A DNA stretch of 64,000 bases, from positions 971,219 to 1,035,218 of the forward strand of contig FJUW01000016.1 in assembly GCA_900074885.1 (NCBI GenBank), in the 5' to 3' direction. A model generated the notes under the pieces. The model was not told where the DNA came from, made no database searches, and saw only the letters and a list, made by a program, of their open reading frames with translations. Within the stretch, counting starts at the first letter, position 1. Each line of letters opens with the position of its first letter. Position numbers and translations under genes: made by a program. Positions 49,375 to 61,131 of this stretch are shown piece by piece. Source of the stretch: Rhynchosporium graminicola. Lineage: Eukaryota > Ascomycota > Leotiomycetes > Helotiales > Ploettnerulaceae.

Positions 49375-51286
49375 TCAAGCGTCTTTGGTCTTGTTCACTA
49401 ACTTTCCCCTGGCCTCATCGTCGCTTTCATCATCGGACCATCTGTCACCATCCTCACCAACCGCAAATATGGTCTCTCCATCTAGACTCTCCCTAGGAAT
49501 GCTCGGCTTTGGCGCATGCGCCGCTGCTGCAGGGTCGTATCTTGGGCCTTCTTGCCCTGGCTGGGTTCTATCGCCCCTATGTGCGCCAGCATTTTCTGGA
49601 TCTTCTTCATCGTCGTCCTCTACTCCGAAGTCCGCGATCTCAAAGCCCTCATCATCTTGGGCAAGCTCATCACTCATAGCAAATCTCCTGTTGTTTGCAG
49701 TCGGCCTCCACAAGTAGGCAATGAAGACAACGTCACCGAGATAGACGAGATTCAGCCATCCGTCCAAAATGAACCAGCGAGTCTTCCAATGGAATGGGAC
49801 GAAGTCTCGATCAGATGCAGAGGCGAAAGTAAAAGAGTTGAAGAAGAAGAATCCAAAAATTACCATGATCGATCCCAATATCGCCCACCAGAGTTTGCGG
49901 TACATGGAGAATTTCTGCGTCTGTTTGCGCTCCAAGAGATCCTTCATGGTCAAGTTTAAAGAGTTGAGTGTCCAGACATAAAAGGCTGTGAGAGTCCCAG
50001 CCAAAGGCAGGATGACGAATAAAACAAGAGGCCCTGCATTCAGTTAGTAATGATTTCTAAATACATCCAGAAGGACTTACCAGCAGTCTCCGGAGTCACT
50101 GTCAGACTGGCGACCGAATATATCAAGCCGAACACAAAATGTGCTCCTGCAAGATAACGAACATAGATCATAGTCTTCCCAAGGCTATGCTTTACAACAC
50201 CATAGCCCATACACACAATGAGTAGGAGGAAGAATGAGAATGAATTTCGTCCGGCATTCAGAATAGCGACCAAGATCATCAAAACCTTTGAGCCTATACT
50301 GGAGCCGTTACGATTCATGTAATCTGTGATTGTTAGCAGAGACAGATCACGACAGGTGAAGAACAGCGTACCATAAAATAGCCATGTCATCAGCATTTCG
50401 ACGATCAAAAACATGATGATTGCCGTAATGTAGTTTTGTACGGGTACTATGGAAAGCGTGAGTATCTCTGCAGTACTCTGGAACAGGCAAACTTACATAT
50501 ATCGTGCCTATGCTGAGCATACAGGAAAGCCCAAAAGCTATGTGACGTTAGCAGGTATTGTGCCTGAAGAGGATCGAGTATTGACATACGCCCCAATAAC
50601 CGCATAGACCACAGTAATGCCGCCATAGAAAGGAAGTTTAGCAATCTGAGCAGCTGGAAGCTCTCCATATGCGTTTCGAAACTCCACTGTGGCAGTATAT
50701 TGCACGTCCGATGGGGAGAACGCAGTGGTCCCGACGCAAAAGTATCCGGTCTTTTTGATTGCGTAGTTTATCGGAAGCCCAGGATCCTTCAGATGCACCG
50801 CCTTTGTAAATAGCAAATTCTTTGAGATCTCTGTCGCATTCTCAGACATAATGAACTCTCCAGTCTGATTGGCATTGCAGAACTTATTGTCGATCGATTC
50901 CGTGTCGCAAATGAACTCTTTCTGTTGAGCATTAGCGGTCGTCGTTATGACTTTAGGTAGCAAGCAGTCACCGAGATAGAATCTGCTGTTGGCAATACTC
51001 CAATCAGATCATAGTCCTTCCATTCGAATATAACCAAAGACGTAATTGGGTCCGAATCATCCTCCTTTGTATCCTTAACGAACTTCACAAGAATATGTGG
51101 CTCAACATCACCTCCCCATGCGGCCCGACTGTACATTCCAGCGCATATTTGTCTGTTCTCATCCTTCTGATCCATCATCATCTCATTCGACCTGGCTGCA
51201 ACTACAAATAGTCCCAGAAGGAGGAGACCGTGGAGCCAGCTCCTCATGGTTGACTGTAGCCTCGAGGCTGAGGCTTCCTCGGACAA
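49375..51286 (-). CDS. PTM1: Ptm1/GPR107-type seven-transmembrane protein (lung 7TM family)
   Basis: Exons 51286-50972, 50921-50590, 50537-50497, 50446-50372, 50323-50081 and 50033-49375 join to 554 aa. The protein has a signal peptide (WLHGLLLLGLFVVAARS) and a lumenal domain with VSLVIFEWKDYDLIG-like sequence and paired cysteines (FICDTE, KFCNAN, YFCVGT). Seven membrane segments begin after NAYGELPAAQIAKLPFYGGI and include DILPVQNYITAIIMFLIVEM. A cytosolic acidic tail closes the protein. The first intron was placed at GTGACT...CAACAG because it has a CTAAT branch site and restores the conserved SISKEFICD join. By family it sits in Golgi/endosomal membranes and is linked to trafficking. The gene faces Ctu2 across about 250 bp. 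A later start at MRSWLHG (51247) is possible. Confidence 0.9.
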
Positions 51287-51539
51287 GTAGTTTCAGGATC
51301 TAGAACTTCGAAATAAGACAGTATCTAAGTCGCAGATCATACGTCCATTCAGGAGACTACCGCGGCGTCCAGTATCGTGAGAGAAGCGAACACGACTATT
51401 AGCGGAGTGTTGAATGCTGGAGGTGGAAATAGAGTAGCAACGTAAGGTGTAACGCGCCGGAAGCTACCTTAGTCAAGGCCCACCACCGAATATTATTGGG
51501 AGCCTTGCGCGATATTGTTAACCTACACATCCATCAGAC
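51287..51539. promoter_or_regulatory. Short divergent promoter between Ptm1 and Ctu2
   Basis: Only about 250 bp separate the two start codons, so both genes must share this promoter. I see no strong consensus element beyond general AT and CT content. Confidence 0.5.
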
Positions 51540-52741
51540 ATGGCAAATCAAAGCAATGACAGTGCCACAAATGGCAGTAGCCATACGAGCACATTGTGTA
51601 AAAGATGCAACGATGAACAAACAACGCAGCAAATTCGATCAGAAAAAGTGTGCAGGTATACTCCCACAGGCAGCATGTTTCAGACCCACGTTAACTAATA
51701 CCCAGAAAATGCTTCACGCAATACATTACAACTAAAGCGATCAAGCGAATGGAAACATACAAGATACGGAGTTCTACTATTACACCCAAGAAACTTCTAT
51801 TCCCTCTATCCTTCGGTCCCTGCTCCGCTGCTCTCTTACATATATTGGACGACCATCTCCGGGGGCAATTCGAACGGATGAATCGCAATGCGTATGAGCT
51901 ACATGTGGTCCATATTCATCTATACTTGGAGGCAGCGGACCGACTTGAGTCAGCCAGGCTGCTGGAGAGATACAAGGCTCGTTTCCCCAGACACACTTAT
52001 TCTTCTAAGGGGCTTGAGGACGCTCTACTTCTGGACAACATAGATTGGAAAAGTCTGGGAATGCCTCCTCCTACGGAACAGGAATCTCAAAAGTTAGGGA
52101 CAGAGAAATTACATGCCCTGGTTGCCTCCATGCCTTCGGCGACCTCGCGCAAGGACATCGCCACAACCTTGCTTACCCGACTCCTAGTGGATGTTGCAAA
52201 GAGGAATGGTTGCGAAAGCATTCTATTTGGAGATTCTACCACTAAGCTCGCGGAGAAGACCCTCACCGAGACTGCTAAAGGCCGTGGCTTCTCCTTACCT
52301 TGGCAAGTGTCTGATGGCTTATCTTCCTACGGCATTGGCTTCAACTACCCATTGAGAGATATCCTCAAGAAAGAGCTCGTACAATTCTCTTCTCTCACGA
52401 CTCCTCCACTCACGGACTTGGTGGTTCACCGGGACGCATCGTCTAACATATCTGCTTCTTCAAAGATGACTACGATCGATGATCTAATGGTCCAATACTT
52501 CGAGTCAGTTGAGGAAAACTATCCTAGCATTGTCGCGAATGTTGTACGAACGTCGAACAAGCTACAGCCTCTAAGCGGCGAGTCTACCACTGCTTGTGGT
52601 CTCTGTGGTCTACCCGTATCAGAAGGGACTGATGGAATATTTGGCTGGGGTGGTGACCAGAATTCAGACTCGCGGCCGATCAAATCGGACAGCGAAAATA
52701 GTGTACTATGCTATGGATGCTCCAGATCCATTAATGGTTGA
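51540..52741 (+). CDS. NCS2: Cytoplasmic tRNA 2-thiolation protein 2 (Ctu2/Ncs2)
   Basis: Exons 51540-51655 and 51706-52741 join to 383 aa. The frame also opens at a later Met (51749), but the upstream exon supplies the conserved N-terminal Cys pairs LCKRCNDEQ and VCRKCF, so I start at 51540. The core contains KKLLFPLSFGPCSAALLHIL (a PP-loop-like segment lacking the full ATP motif), NGCESILFGDSTTKLAEKTL and FNYPLRDILKKEL. The C-terminus has ACGLCGLP and CYGCSRS. Ctu2 with Ncs6/Ctu1 transfers sulfur from Urm1 to the wobble uridine of tRNA-Lys, -Glu and -Gln in the cytosol. The length is somewhat short compared with relatives. Confidence 0.9.
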
Positions 52742-52897
52742 GTACCCAACACGCTTCCGAAATCCAAACACCTCAGATCGGTTCAAACAACCTCGAAACC
52801 TGCCCAGGACCCAAACTCCCTAGATGCATGTATATACACTATATACAGGATGGCGGTCTGAAGATCCTTCAAATTAGCCCAATGGCTGCTAAGACTC

Positions 52898-53980
52898 CTA
52901 TACCTGCTTCTTTTCGTCAACCGCAGGGAGAATTCTGTTTTCGAACTTCCGCATCAACTTGTTAGTCTGCTCGGCCAAACTGAGGGTCAGGATAGTATGA
53001 GGCAGAATTCTTGCTAGATGGGGCAGAAATCCCTTATAGATGGCGAGCACACCCTCGGTCTTTACCGTCTTTGCCAGACAATCAAATATACCTTGGTAAA
53101 GGTTTCCACTCTGGTTGTACATGCGAGACATGATGGTGTCTTCCTAAGTGTCAGCAACGATATCACTCAAACCTGACTTTCAACATACCAGGTGGATGCA
53201 TCACACAGCAAACAACAAATCCACTCGCAGTACTGCTTGCAAAATGTAATGCAGGACCTTCCTTCATATCCAAATGTTTGACAAGCCGCCTCTTCGCAAA
53301 GAAGTATGTTGGCAGCTGAACCGAGCTACCGAAACCCGTTCTGACCATCGCAGCACCCACTCCTCTGTACAGCCCTCTGAGCCCCTCGCCCTTATAAATC
53401 TGCCTCAGTCCATCTACAGCATTCTTGTATTGATGCTGTGTACCCACTGGCGCAAAGGGTGAGAAACTCTGTAGCCTTGTCTTGACCAAGAAGAATGGAC
53501 TTCCTGCTGCCGCACCTAATATCCCGGTCGAAGCTCCAGAAAAGACGTTGATACCAAGATTCTGTGTCTTAGGATCCGTGCAAACGGCACTCGTGATTGT
53601 ATTTCGTATAGGTTCGTAGAAACCCAGCCGGCACCCATTAAGGATCGTTTGGTAGATATAAGCAGCTCCAATTCCCCGATATATTCCTCGAAATCCCTCA
53701 TTCTTTACAATGACTGATACCCCGTGAAAAGGCCCTTTGTACATGCGCGGTTGTATTCCCTTCTCTTGTAGTTCGCCCTGCAATTGCATGCTTTGCACCA
53801 GAAGTCAGAGTGTTTTCTGTTCAGAGTTGGAGAACTCACCGGATCTTGACTGTCTCGAAAGGATGAGTGGCAGTGACAGCTCCGCACGCTGCTATACCTC
53901 CAGCAACAAAAGCTCTGTGACCATTAGCATTTATTTATGTTGTCCAGAGCTTCAGAAACAAACCCTAGAGTTGTAGCCAT
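52898..53980 (-). CDS. OAC1: Mitochondrial carrier, oxaloacetate/sulfate transporter-like (Oac1)
   Basis: Exons 53980-53964, 53914-53840, 53790-53189 and 53139-52898 join to 311 aa. Three carrier repeats are visible. The first signature is THPFETVKIR at the exon 2/3 join, followed by the characteristic MQLQGELQ. The second is GSPFFLVKTRLQSF. The third is HPPDTIMSRMYNQ, formed by joining exon 3 to exon 4 at acceptor GGAAG. MQLQGELQ and the surrounding layout resemble Oac1, an inner-membrane carrier for oxaloacetate, sulfate and isopropylmalate. The substrate is inferred. The N-terminus is short (MATTLGAFVAGG), which may reflect a missed upstream start. Confidence 0.82.
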
Positions 53981-54448
53981 GTTGCAAGCTTTCCGCTGCC
54001 CTCGGAACCCCGGGGGTTGGAACTTAGATGTAGTTACCCAACCTGCAGGTATTTAGTCGACAAGCTGACTGTATTGGCTGGGTATCAATTGCTCGATATG
54101 ATAATAATGGTGGCCACACCGCGTATGTTCTCAGAACTTTTTGGCGTTCATTGCAGCTGTATGACCGGGGTTGTCTGCGAAGTTGGGCCGGGGCCGTGAG
54201 TTAGGTCAGTTCGGTCACGTGTAAAGCTGTCTCGCTTAAAGGGAAGCTTTCACTTCGAGGCAGCATGCCAGGCCTAGGTACTTCAACAATGCTAAGTCGC
54301 CAATGTACATCGTGGCAAACGCGACAATAGCAAGTGTGAAGATGGGGTAGTAGATTCTGTATAGAAGCATGCTGTCCCAAATTCATTGGATTATTTGACT
54401 ACATCCGCATTCCAACCCAACTTTTTAAACCCTAGAAACTCATTCAAG
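53981..54448. promoter_or_regulatory. Divergent promoter between the carrier and Swd2 genes
   Basis: This 470-bp region serves two genes transcribed away from each other. I see no strong consensus sites. Confidence 0.45.
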
Positions 54449-55680
54449 ATGTCGACAACTCCAATGGCACTCGACTCAGACATGGGCAATGGTCTGATAG
54501 GCAAGACCAACGGCGTTCAACCCACAGCACTACTATCGGAAGTGGTCTCATTGTATCAACCAACCAAAGTAAGACCATCGTCATGCCTCTTATGAATCTA
54601 CTAACGAGAAACAGCACTTTCGACGAGAGAAGGGCTCATCACAGCCAACCACTGTAATCGGGCTCGACTTTGATAATGAAGGCGCATTACTTCTCACCTC
54701 TGAGAGTGATCACACTATGCAAATGTACAATGTGAAAGAAGGCAAACATCACAAGCCGCTTCTCAGTCACAAATATGGTGTTAGCCATGCGATGTTCGGC
54801 CATGCAACTGGCTGTATAATCCATGCCAGCACCAAAATCAATAGTGAGTCCCAAGACCCATTTCCTCACTAGTTATACTCACCTATTTCCAGACATCATA
54901 CGATACCTATCTACTCACGACAATTCCTATATACGGTACTTCGAAGGCCATGAAGACACCGTCACGTGTCTCTCCCTTCACCCAGGGCAGGACAACTTCC
55001 TCTCCTGCAGCGAAGACAATACTCTCCGTATCTGGGACGCTGCTACCAAGAATGCATGCGGCAAATTGAACCTCAATGGCGCCTACCTCTCAGCCTGGGA
55101 CCCTTCTGGCAACGTGTTTGCAGTTGCTTCTCCCACAGCCTCTTCGATCCTCCTATACGACTTCAGAAACTACGATAAGGCGCCATTTTCCACCTTTGAC
55201 ATGCTTCCCTACACTCTAGAAATTCAAAAATCCACCAGCAAAGGCTGGAACAAGCTCGAGTTCTCAAATGACGGGAAACATCTCCTACTCGGCACAACAG
55301 GCCAAGGCCATTTCCTTCTCGATGCCTTCGATGGCCATCTTAAAGCCTCCCTACGTCGGGAGAGGGGCGGCGTGAAAAGGCTTTGCGGCGGAGATCATAA
55401 TGCCGATGGTATCAGTTCTCAGTCCAGCGACTTCCTATATCCTTCTTCTGGAGACGCTTGTTTCACGCCCGATGGACGGTACGTGCTCAGTGGTTCTAGA
55501 GGACAGAATGTCCTGGTGTGGGATACTTTAGCAGTAGCGCCGGAGAGGTTCCTCGCACCTATTCATGAGCTGGAGTATAAGGGCGATTCAGCCGTTATTG
55601 CATTTAATCCGCGTTACAATTTCTTCGCTACGGCCGACAAGGAGGTCGTGTTCTGGGTTCCCGACCAGGGCTTGCAGTGA
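54449..55680 (+). CDS. SWD2: Swd2-type WD40 protein (COMPASS / cleavage-polyadenylation factor)
   Basis: Exons 54449-54568, 54615-54843 and 54893-55680 join to 378 aa. The segment after the first intron (GLDFDNEGALLLTSESDHTM) and YFEGHEDTVTCLSLHPGQDN with NTLRIWDA form canonical WD40 units, and further blades follow to the C-terminus (SGSRGQNVLVWDT, AVIAFNPRYNFFATADKEVV). Overall order and loop sequences match Swd2/Cps35/WDR82. Swd2 is the shared subunit of the Set1/COMPASS histone H3K4 methylase and of the cleavage and polyadenylation machinery. It is nuclear. The gene is convergent with the DUF1308 gene. Confidence 0.88.
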
Positions 55681-56246
55681 TGGGTTGTGCCTTGAGGGAG
55701 ACGAGACGAAGATATCGCGCAGATCTTAAGGAATACAGGAAATTGCTTTACGCTGGTGGTTGGCGTCTCATAGACCCCCGGCTGAATACCCAAAAGGCAG
55801 GTGGATGTACGTGCCTGGCGTTCGCGGAGTTGTGGCAGAAAATGGCCAAGTGCCACAAAATTTGGTTTGAGAAGCTGCTCTGTAGATATGGCAGCATGCT
55901 GGACTAGTGAAGCACACCTTTTTTCTACTCTACGATAGCCCAAGAAGATTTTGAAGGACGGAGAAGATTTACTGAAGCTATTTAGCCTAGGCGCGGCAGA
56001 TCCAAAATCAAGTTTTCTTGTTACGTCCATCGTGCTCATTCATCCTCAATCCGCTTCTCCACTGAAATCACAGGTTGAGCATTTGTATTCTCCGAAGCCC
56101 AAAGATATGACTCCTGTGATACGACGCATTTGCAGAACCATCGAAAGTCGTGATCAATGGTTGAACAGGATTCTTCTAATCCAAAATAAGGGTGTCCGGC
56201 TAGTATATACAGAGTTCTATAAAATGCTTTGCTCTAATCAAAAATC
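55681..56246. other. Convergent intergenic region
   Basis: These are the 3' flanks of Swd2 (plus) and the DUF1308 gene (minus). Two open frames of 76 and 108 codons have no domain and are not called. Confidence 0.5.
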
Positions 56247-57902
56247 TCAGCTAGCATCTGTATCACCATTCCCATAACCCTCACTCAAACCCTTCTCCGA
56301 AAACCCCCTCCTATGTTTCTCCTTCCCCACCAAGGACCTCGAACTCTGTGAAAGCCACACATCCGGACCCAGCGTCGTCTCATCCTCACGATGCATCTCG
56401 ATAATATTTTCCATGCCTTTAGCGACACTACCATTACTACTCACCGTCGTCAGATCGTTCGACCATCCATACAAGAAAACATATTGATTTATCAGCGTCA
56501 AAGTTTCCGCGACTTTCTCCGCGACGGGGGGAAGAGATGTCATGATTGACGGGATATCTACATCGACGATTTGTATAGGTAACGCCCAATCTTTCGGCAC
56601 CGGATAATCCGTCAAGCTCTGAAACTCAACGAGGATGTCTTCCGGGCTGCGCGAAGGGTCCTCACTCATTAAGAGCTTGGTCCGTTTCCTCTCCGTCTCG
56701 GTACCGATCGTCTCGACGATCTCTTGCATCCTGACCGCTGCATGTCTGGTGCAGACCATCTTCTTGGAACCGCAAGCTGGCCAGAGATTGTTTGGCAGAA
56801 GCTGGTCTTTAGCTTCCGTGTCGATTTGGCGAGAGATGGCTTTATTATGCCAGTGTTCAGGCTCTACTCGTCCGTGTGAGAGGTCGCTGGCGAAGGCTAA
56901 GAGAATGGTGCAATCGATGTTCAAAGTCTCAGAGAAAGTGTTGAATCGCTCAGCTGCCATTCGGAGTATAGCTTCATCTAATGGAGGCGGCTCGGAAATC
57001 TCATCTGATGTGTAAACGGCGACGCCTAGGTCGCGAATTTTGCTTATGATATTGCTGACGTCTTTGGAGTCTGGGGTTGATCGTATGCGTGGCAGTATTA
57101 ATTTGATTTTGGGATGTCGATTCCGGACAAGTGTTGCTCGAGAGGCTTTGATGAGAGCTTCTACTTGTTTTAACAAACCTTCTGGCTCATCATCGTCGTC
57201 TATAGGATCAAGACCGTCGTCACTCTCACTATCTGATCCTACCCACCCAGCCTTGGCTAAGTCCCATATAATGCGTTTCTCTGTGACGGAAGAAACTTTT
57301 ATCCATTCAAGTCCGTCTTGGGAAACTATGTCTACAAGGGCATGATTTTCTTTCCGTATAGCGAGTGGCACTTGGGAATCTCCGGTTACCGAAAGGTGTT
57401 TTTGACTAGGCGGCCAGTAGAATTTTTTCAGCAATCCTATTATACTAGTGCATGTTTTCGCTGTTGACCAGACGGAAGCATAGAATTGGAAGTTCGAAGA
57501 TCGTAAGCCGTGCTTCGTCCTGGGACTCTCGGGGTTTGCTTTTGCGAGCTATCAGCAAAGTTAGCATACTGTGTTATCTTGCACTCTGGAAAAGTGTATT
57601 GCCCATACCTTGTCTATTGACTTCATTTCAGATTGTAGTCCACCCTTAAATACTCTGACTTCAACTCGTGTTTCCTTCTTCAATTCTCGGAGATGCGCCT
57701 GGAATTTTGCCAATTCTTCGAGCAGCATTTGACACCTCCTTTGCATATTAACGGCTAGTTGTGTCGTGTCATTATGATCGGTCTTTTCGAGTTCCAGTCT
57801 GGCCATTTTTTCATCGATTCCATTCTCCAGTTGCGGTTCATCAGCCTCGTTGCTTTGGCTCTGATAACTGCCATTTTGTATTGGTGTGTCTGCCGACGAC
57901 AT
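56247..57902 (-). CDS. DUF1308 family protein (C7orf25/UPF0415-like)
   Basis: Exons 57902-57609 and 57548-56247 join to 531 aa. An N-terminal coiled-coil-like part (CQMLLEELAKFQAHLRELKK) precedes a segment with YWPPSQKHLSV, an acidic linker (DSESDDGLDPIDDDDEPEG), and then the DUF1308 core. In that core NIDCTILLAFASDLSHGRVE resembles the family's PIN-like acidic motif. The intron sits within the linker after KSIDK. Family function is not established; a PIN-like nuclease fold has been suggested for relatives. It is convergent with Swd2. Confidence 0.7.
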
Positions 57903-58664
57903 TTTTCCCTTTCCGATGAATAACTCTTTTCCGTCGCTAACACGGAGGCTCAGAACAACCGGTCCATGAGAATAGATGTGACTTGGTGCTTAAAAGGTCG
58001 CATTTGATGAGCTTTTTTGATTCCTTTGAGTCATTCTGGCCTTGCCCCTCAAGTACCCCACCAAAGAGCTGATCTTCAACTTTACGTAAGCACTTGCAGG
58101 ATTTAGCATTCCACTTAAACTCCAGTCTCATTAATTTGCTCAAGTTTATAAGTATAGGAATTCTTCGGTTAGTGCTGCTCTGTGAGAAGACGCTGTTGGT
58201 TGTCCATGTTGCAATGGTGCATGCCCTTCAATCATAGAGCGACGAACCTGGGCCCGAATACTCAAGATTTCATGAACATTCCCAGAATTATAGGTAAAGA
58301 TACATGTAAATTCCCAAAATTTTATGACATACACGGTGAAGAATTTGTGCTCACACATCGGAGATTTTTTTTTATGTCAAAAACCAAAATCCTTCTTCAT
58401 TTGTGTAAAAGCGTCAGGTCAAATTCTGGTCTGATAAATGCTGCTGTGAATGCTTCCGGATTTGCATCTTCCATTCGCTTGAGCAGCGACAGTGCCAAGC
58501 TTTAGCCTTCCCCCACCAAAGCTAAATCCATACAGCCCGGTCTTCTTACCCAAAACCTCTTTCACCTCTTACACCTCACACAAGCAAACACCAAGCTCAT
58601 AACTCTTCGAAAACGCTCCTTCGGTATTCCTTTAAGTTGGAACCTATCTCCAGGGCCTTTCATA
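57903..58664. other. Divergent intergenic region
   Basis: This region lies between the DUF1308 gene and the SRP9-like gene. Small open frames here (68-107 codons) have no domain. The last 150 bp are pyrimidine-rich and probably form the SRP9 promoter and leader. Confidence 0.5.
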
Positions 58665-59156
58665 ATGCCTTACCTCGAAACAGCCCAGCAATGGCTCACA
58701 CAATCCTCCCTCCTCCTCAAAGCACGCCCATCAACCGTTCGTCTTTCTTCTCCCTCCATCATTCCCCTTCTCTACTAACAACCTCAGACACGTATAACAA
58801 GCAAATACACCATCTCGCCTCCTTCCTCCACCCCAAAATCCGCAACCCACAGCACATCTCAACCAGCAGCACGCGCAACGCTAACCCTCAAAACCTACGA
58901 TCCGCAATCCGGCACCACGCTAAAGTACAGCACGAATAAAGGCGCGGAAGTGAGTCGGTTGATACAGATCCTAGGGAGACTGGCGAGGGGCATGGCGGGG
59001 TTGGAGGAGAAAGAGGAGGTTGTTGAGGAGGGAGGGAAGGAGGCTAGGAAGGAGGAGGAAGATGCGCCGACGGTGGTAGCGAAGGGTGGTGCGGTGCAGG
59101 GCGGACAGCAAGGGCAGGGTGGGAAAGGAAAGGGAAAGAAAAAGGGGAAGAAGTGA
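58665..59156 (+). CDS. Signal recognition particle SRP9/Srp21-like subunit
   Basis: Exons 58665-58736 and 58788-59156 join to 146 aa. The N-terminus MPYLETAQQWLTQSSLLLKA followed by RPSTTRITSKY, and the central ATLTLKTYDPQSGTTLKYST with AEVSRLIQILGRLARGMAGL, match the SRP9-21 domain. The tail is acidic and then Gly/Lys-rich (GKGKGKKKGKK), as in fungal Srp21 forms. It should bind SRP RNA in the Alu domain with SRP14 to slow elongation during ER targeting. The intron has a CTAAC branch site and CTCAG acceptor. Confidence 0.85.
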
Positions 59157-59693
59157 GAAGCTTTGACTAGGGTTGCAGTTTGCGATTGAGGTCGAAATGA
59201 GGCTCATGCGGAAATTCACGAGAATTGTTGCGGATCAGTAGAGAGCATGAGATTCATTGAGGGGGATACCTTGCTTGAAAACGTGGGATATGCGAAAAGA
59301 AACGCATGTAATGGCGTTCAGGTAACTGGCAATTCGCAGCATAGCGTTCAAGACAGATGAATGAAAGAAATCACAGCGGGAAATGCACAGACACGAATCA
59401 CAATTCAAGATAGATTCAATGATTGAGGCTTTCGATTCCTAATAGAGTGTGTTGTCATATCCCATCCTCCCATCCGACCCATCATCCCTCATCTCATCCA
59501 TGACCAATACCCAAACTCCACCAACGCCATCAATAGAGTGTGTATTTCGAGATTAACCACAAGCAATACCAACATGTTTGCACCCGGCGACCATGCCATC
59601 TATGCAAAAACCCGCAAGAGAAGAGATATGCAACGCAAACTCATGTACAATAAAAACGAATACGCCGAAACCAATTATTACAGATCAAGACAT
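59157..59693. other. Convergent intergenic region
   Basis: These are the 3' flanks of the SRP9-like gene and the ribonucleotide reductase gene. No gene or repeat is seen. Confidence 0.5.
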
Positions 59694-61131
59694 CTAGAAA
59701 TCCTCATCGAAGTTGAAGTCGCCTCCATTCTCTGCCTTAGCTTCAGTCTGTGCCGCTGTGTCCTCGTGCTTCTTCTGTGTGCCAGCCATAACACCAGCTT
59801 TTTGGTAGTCGGCGACACGCTTCTCGAAGAAGTTGGTCTTTCCGGCAAGAGAGATGTTCTCCATGAAGTCGAATGGGTTGGCGGACTTGTAATACTTCTC
59901 GTTACCGAGAGCGAGGAGCAGACGATCAGCGACGAACTCAATGTATTGCTTCATCAAAGCAGCGTTCATGCCGAGAAGAGCACAGGGAAGAGCATCAGTC
60001 AAGAACTCTTGCTCGATCTCAACAGCCTCGGTAATAACGTCTTGGACTGCTTGCTTGCTTGGACGATGGTTCAAGTGGGAGAACAAGAGGCAGGCAAAGT
60101 CGGTGTGGAGACCTTCGTCACGGGAGATGAGCTCGTTGGAGAAGGTAAGACCTGGCATCAGACCACGCTTCTTCAACCAGAATATAGAGGCGAATGAACC
60201 GGAGAAGAAGATACCCTCAACAGCGGCAAAGGCAACGAGACGCTGAGCGAATGTAGAGTCCTTATCTTGGATCCATCTTACGGCCCAGTCGGCCTTCTTC
60301 TTGATGCAGGGAACTAGATCGTGTTAGAATATGGCACTGTGCTAATGACACGAGGCAACTTACTGGTCTCGATAGCATTGAACAGATAGGTGCGTTGAGC
60401 CTGCTCCTTAATGTATGTGTCGATGAGAAGGGAGTATGTCTCTGAGTGGATGTTCTCCATCATGATTTGGAACCCGTAGAAGCAGCGAGCCTCAGGTACC
60501 TGGACCTCTCCGCTGAATCGCTCCAGGAGGTTCTCGTTGACAATTCCGTCAGATGCAGCGAAGAATGCAAGAACGTGGGAGACAAAGTATCTCTCATCGT
60601 CATTGAGTCTGTTGTTCCAGTCGTGGAGATCCTTGGACAGATCAATTTCTTCGGCGGTCCAGAATGAAGCCTCTGCCTTCTTGTACATCTGCCAGATCTG
60701 TTGTGGATGAATTAGTCATGGTCAAAACAGTCAACGCGTTGACGCGTCGACGAACTAACCTCATGGTATTTGATCGGGAACAGCACGAAACGCTGAGCAT
60801 TCTCACGGAGAAGTGGCTCATCCGCTTCTTCTGGCTTGAAGCCCTTTGCTACCATTGCTGATATCTCTGCCTTCTTAATTTCCTCGACGATGGGCTTCTT
60901 GACCTCGATGTCTTCGGATGCGGGCGCGTCAACGCTGAGAGGCTCGTTCTCCTTGTTGGCAGTTCCAAAGTTGAGCTTCTTCATAGGTGAGTCACCCATC
61001 TTGAGGGATTCGATGCCAGTGGCAGCCTGTCGTAGAAATATGTTAGCTATTGACTCGACGCGACAATGATGGTTGAAGTGGCAAAGGAAGGGCAGCCATA
61101 CTGTCTTTGATGGAGTGACTTGAGAAGTCAT
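59694..61131 (-). CDS. RNR2: Ribonucleoside-diphosphate reductase small subunit (R2)
   Basis: Exons 61131-61102, 61026-60760, 60697-60364 and 60313-59694 join to 416 aa. The di-iron and radical segments are present: [15 protein letters not shown], then [17 protein letters not shown], where Glu and His are iron ligands and the Tyr of ETYS is the radical site, and later [14 protein letters not shown]. The C-terminus ends FNFDEDF, the peptide that docks on the large subunit. It makes the tyrosyl radical needed to reduce ribonucleotides to deoxyribonucleotides in S phase and after DNA damage. Intron two contains two ACGCGT words and intron one an ACGCGA, which resemble cell-cycle MCB elements. 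Confidence 0.96.
60734..60747. promoter_or_regulatory. Two MCB-like ACGCGT elements inside RNR2 intron 2
   Basis: ACGCGT occurs at 60734-60739 and again at 60742-60747. This is the MluI-cell-cycle-box core bound by MBF in yeasts, where ribonucleotide reductase genes are classical targets. A function in an intron is inference. Confidence 0.45.

Noticed and set aside
59538..60197. 219-codon plus-strand open frame
   Set aside because: Antisense to the last exon of the ribonucleotide reductase small subunit, whose protein is unmistakable.
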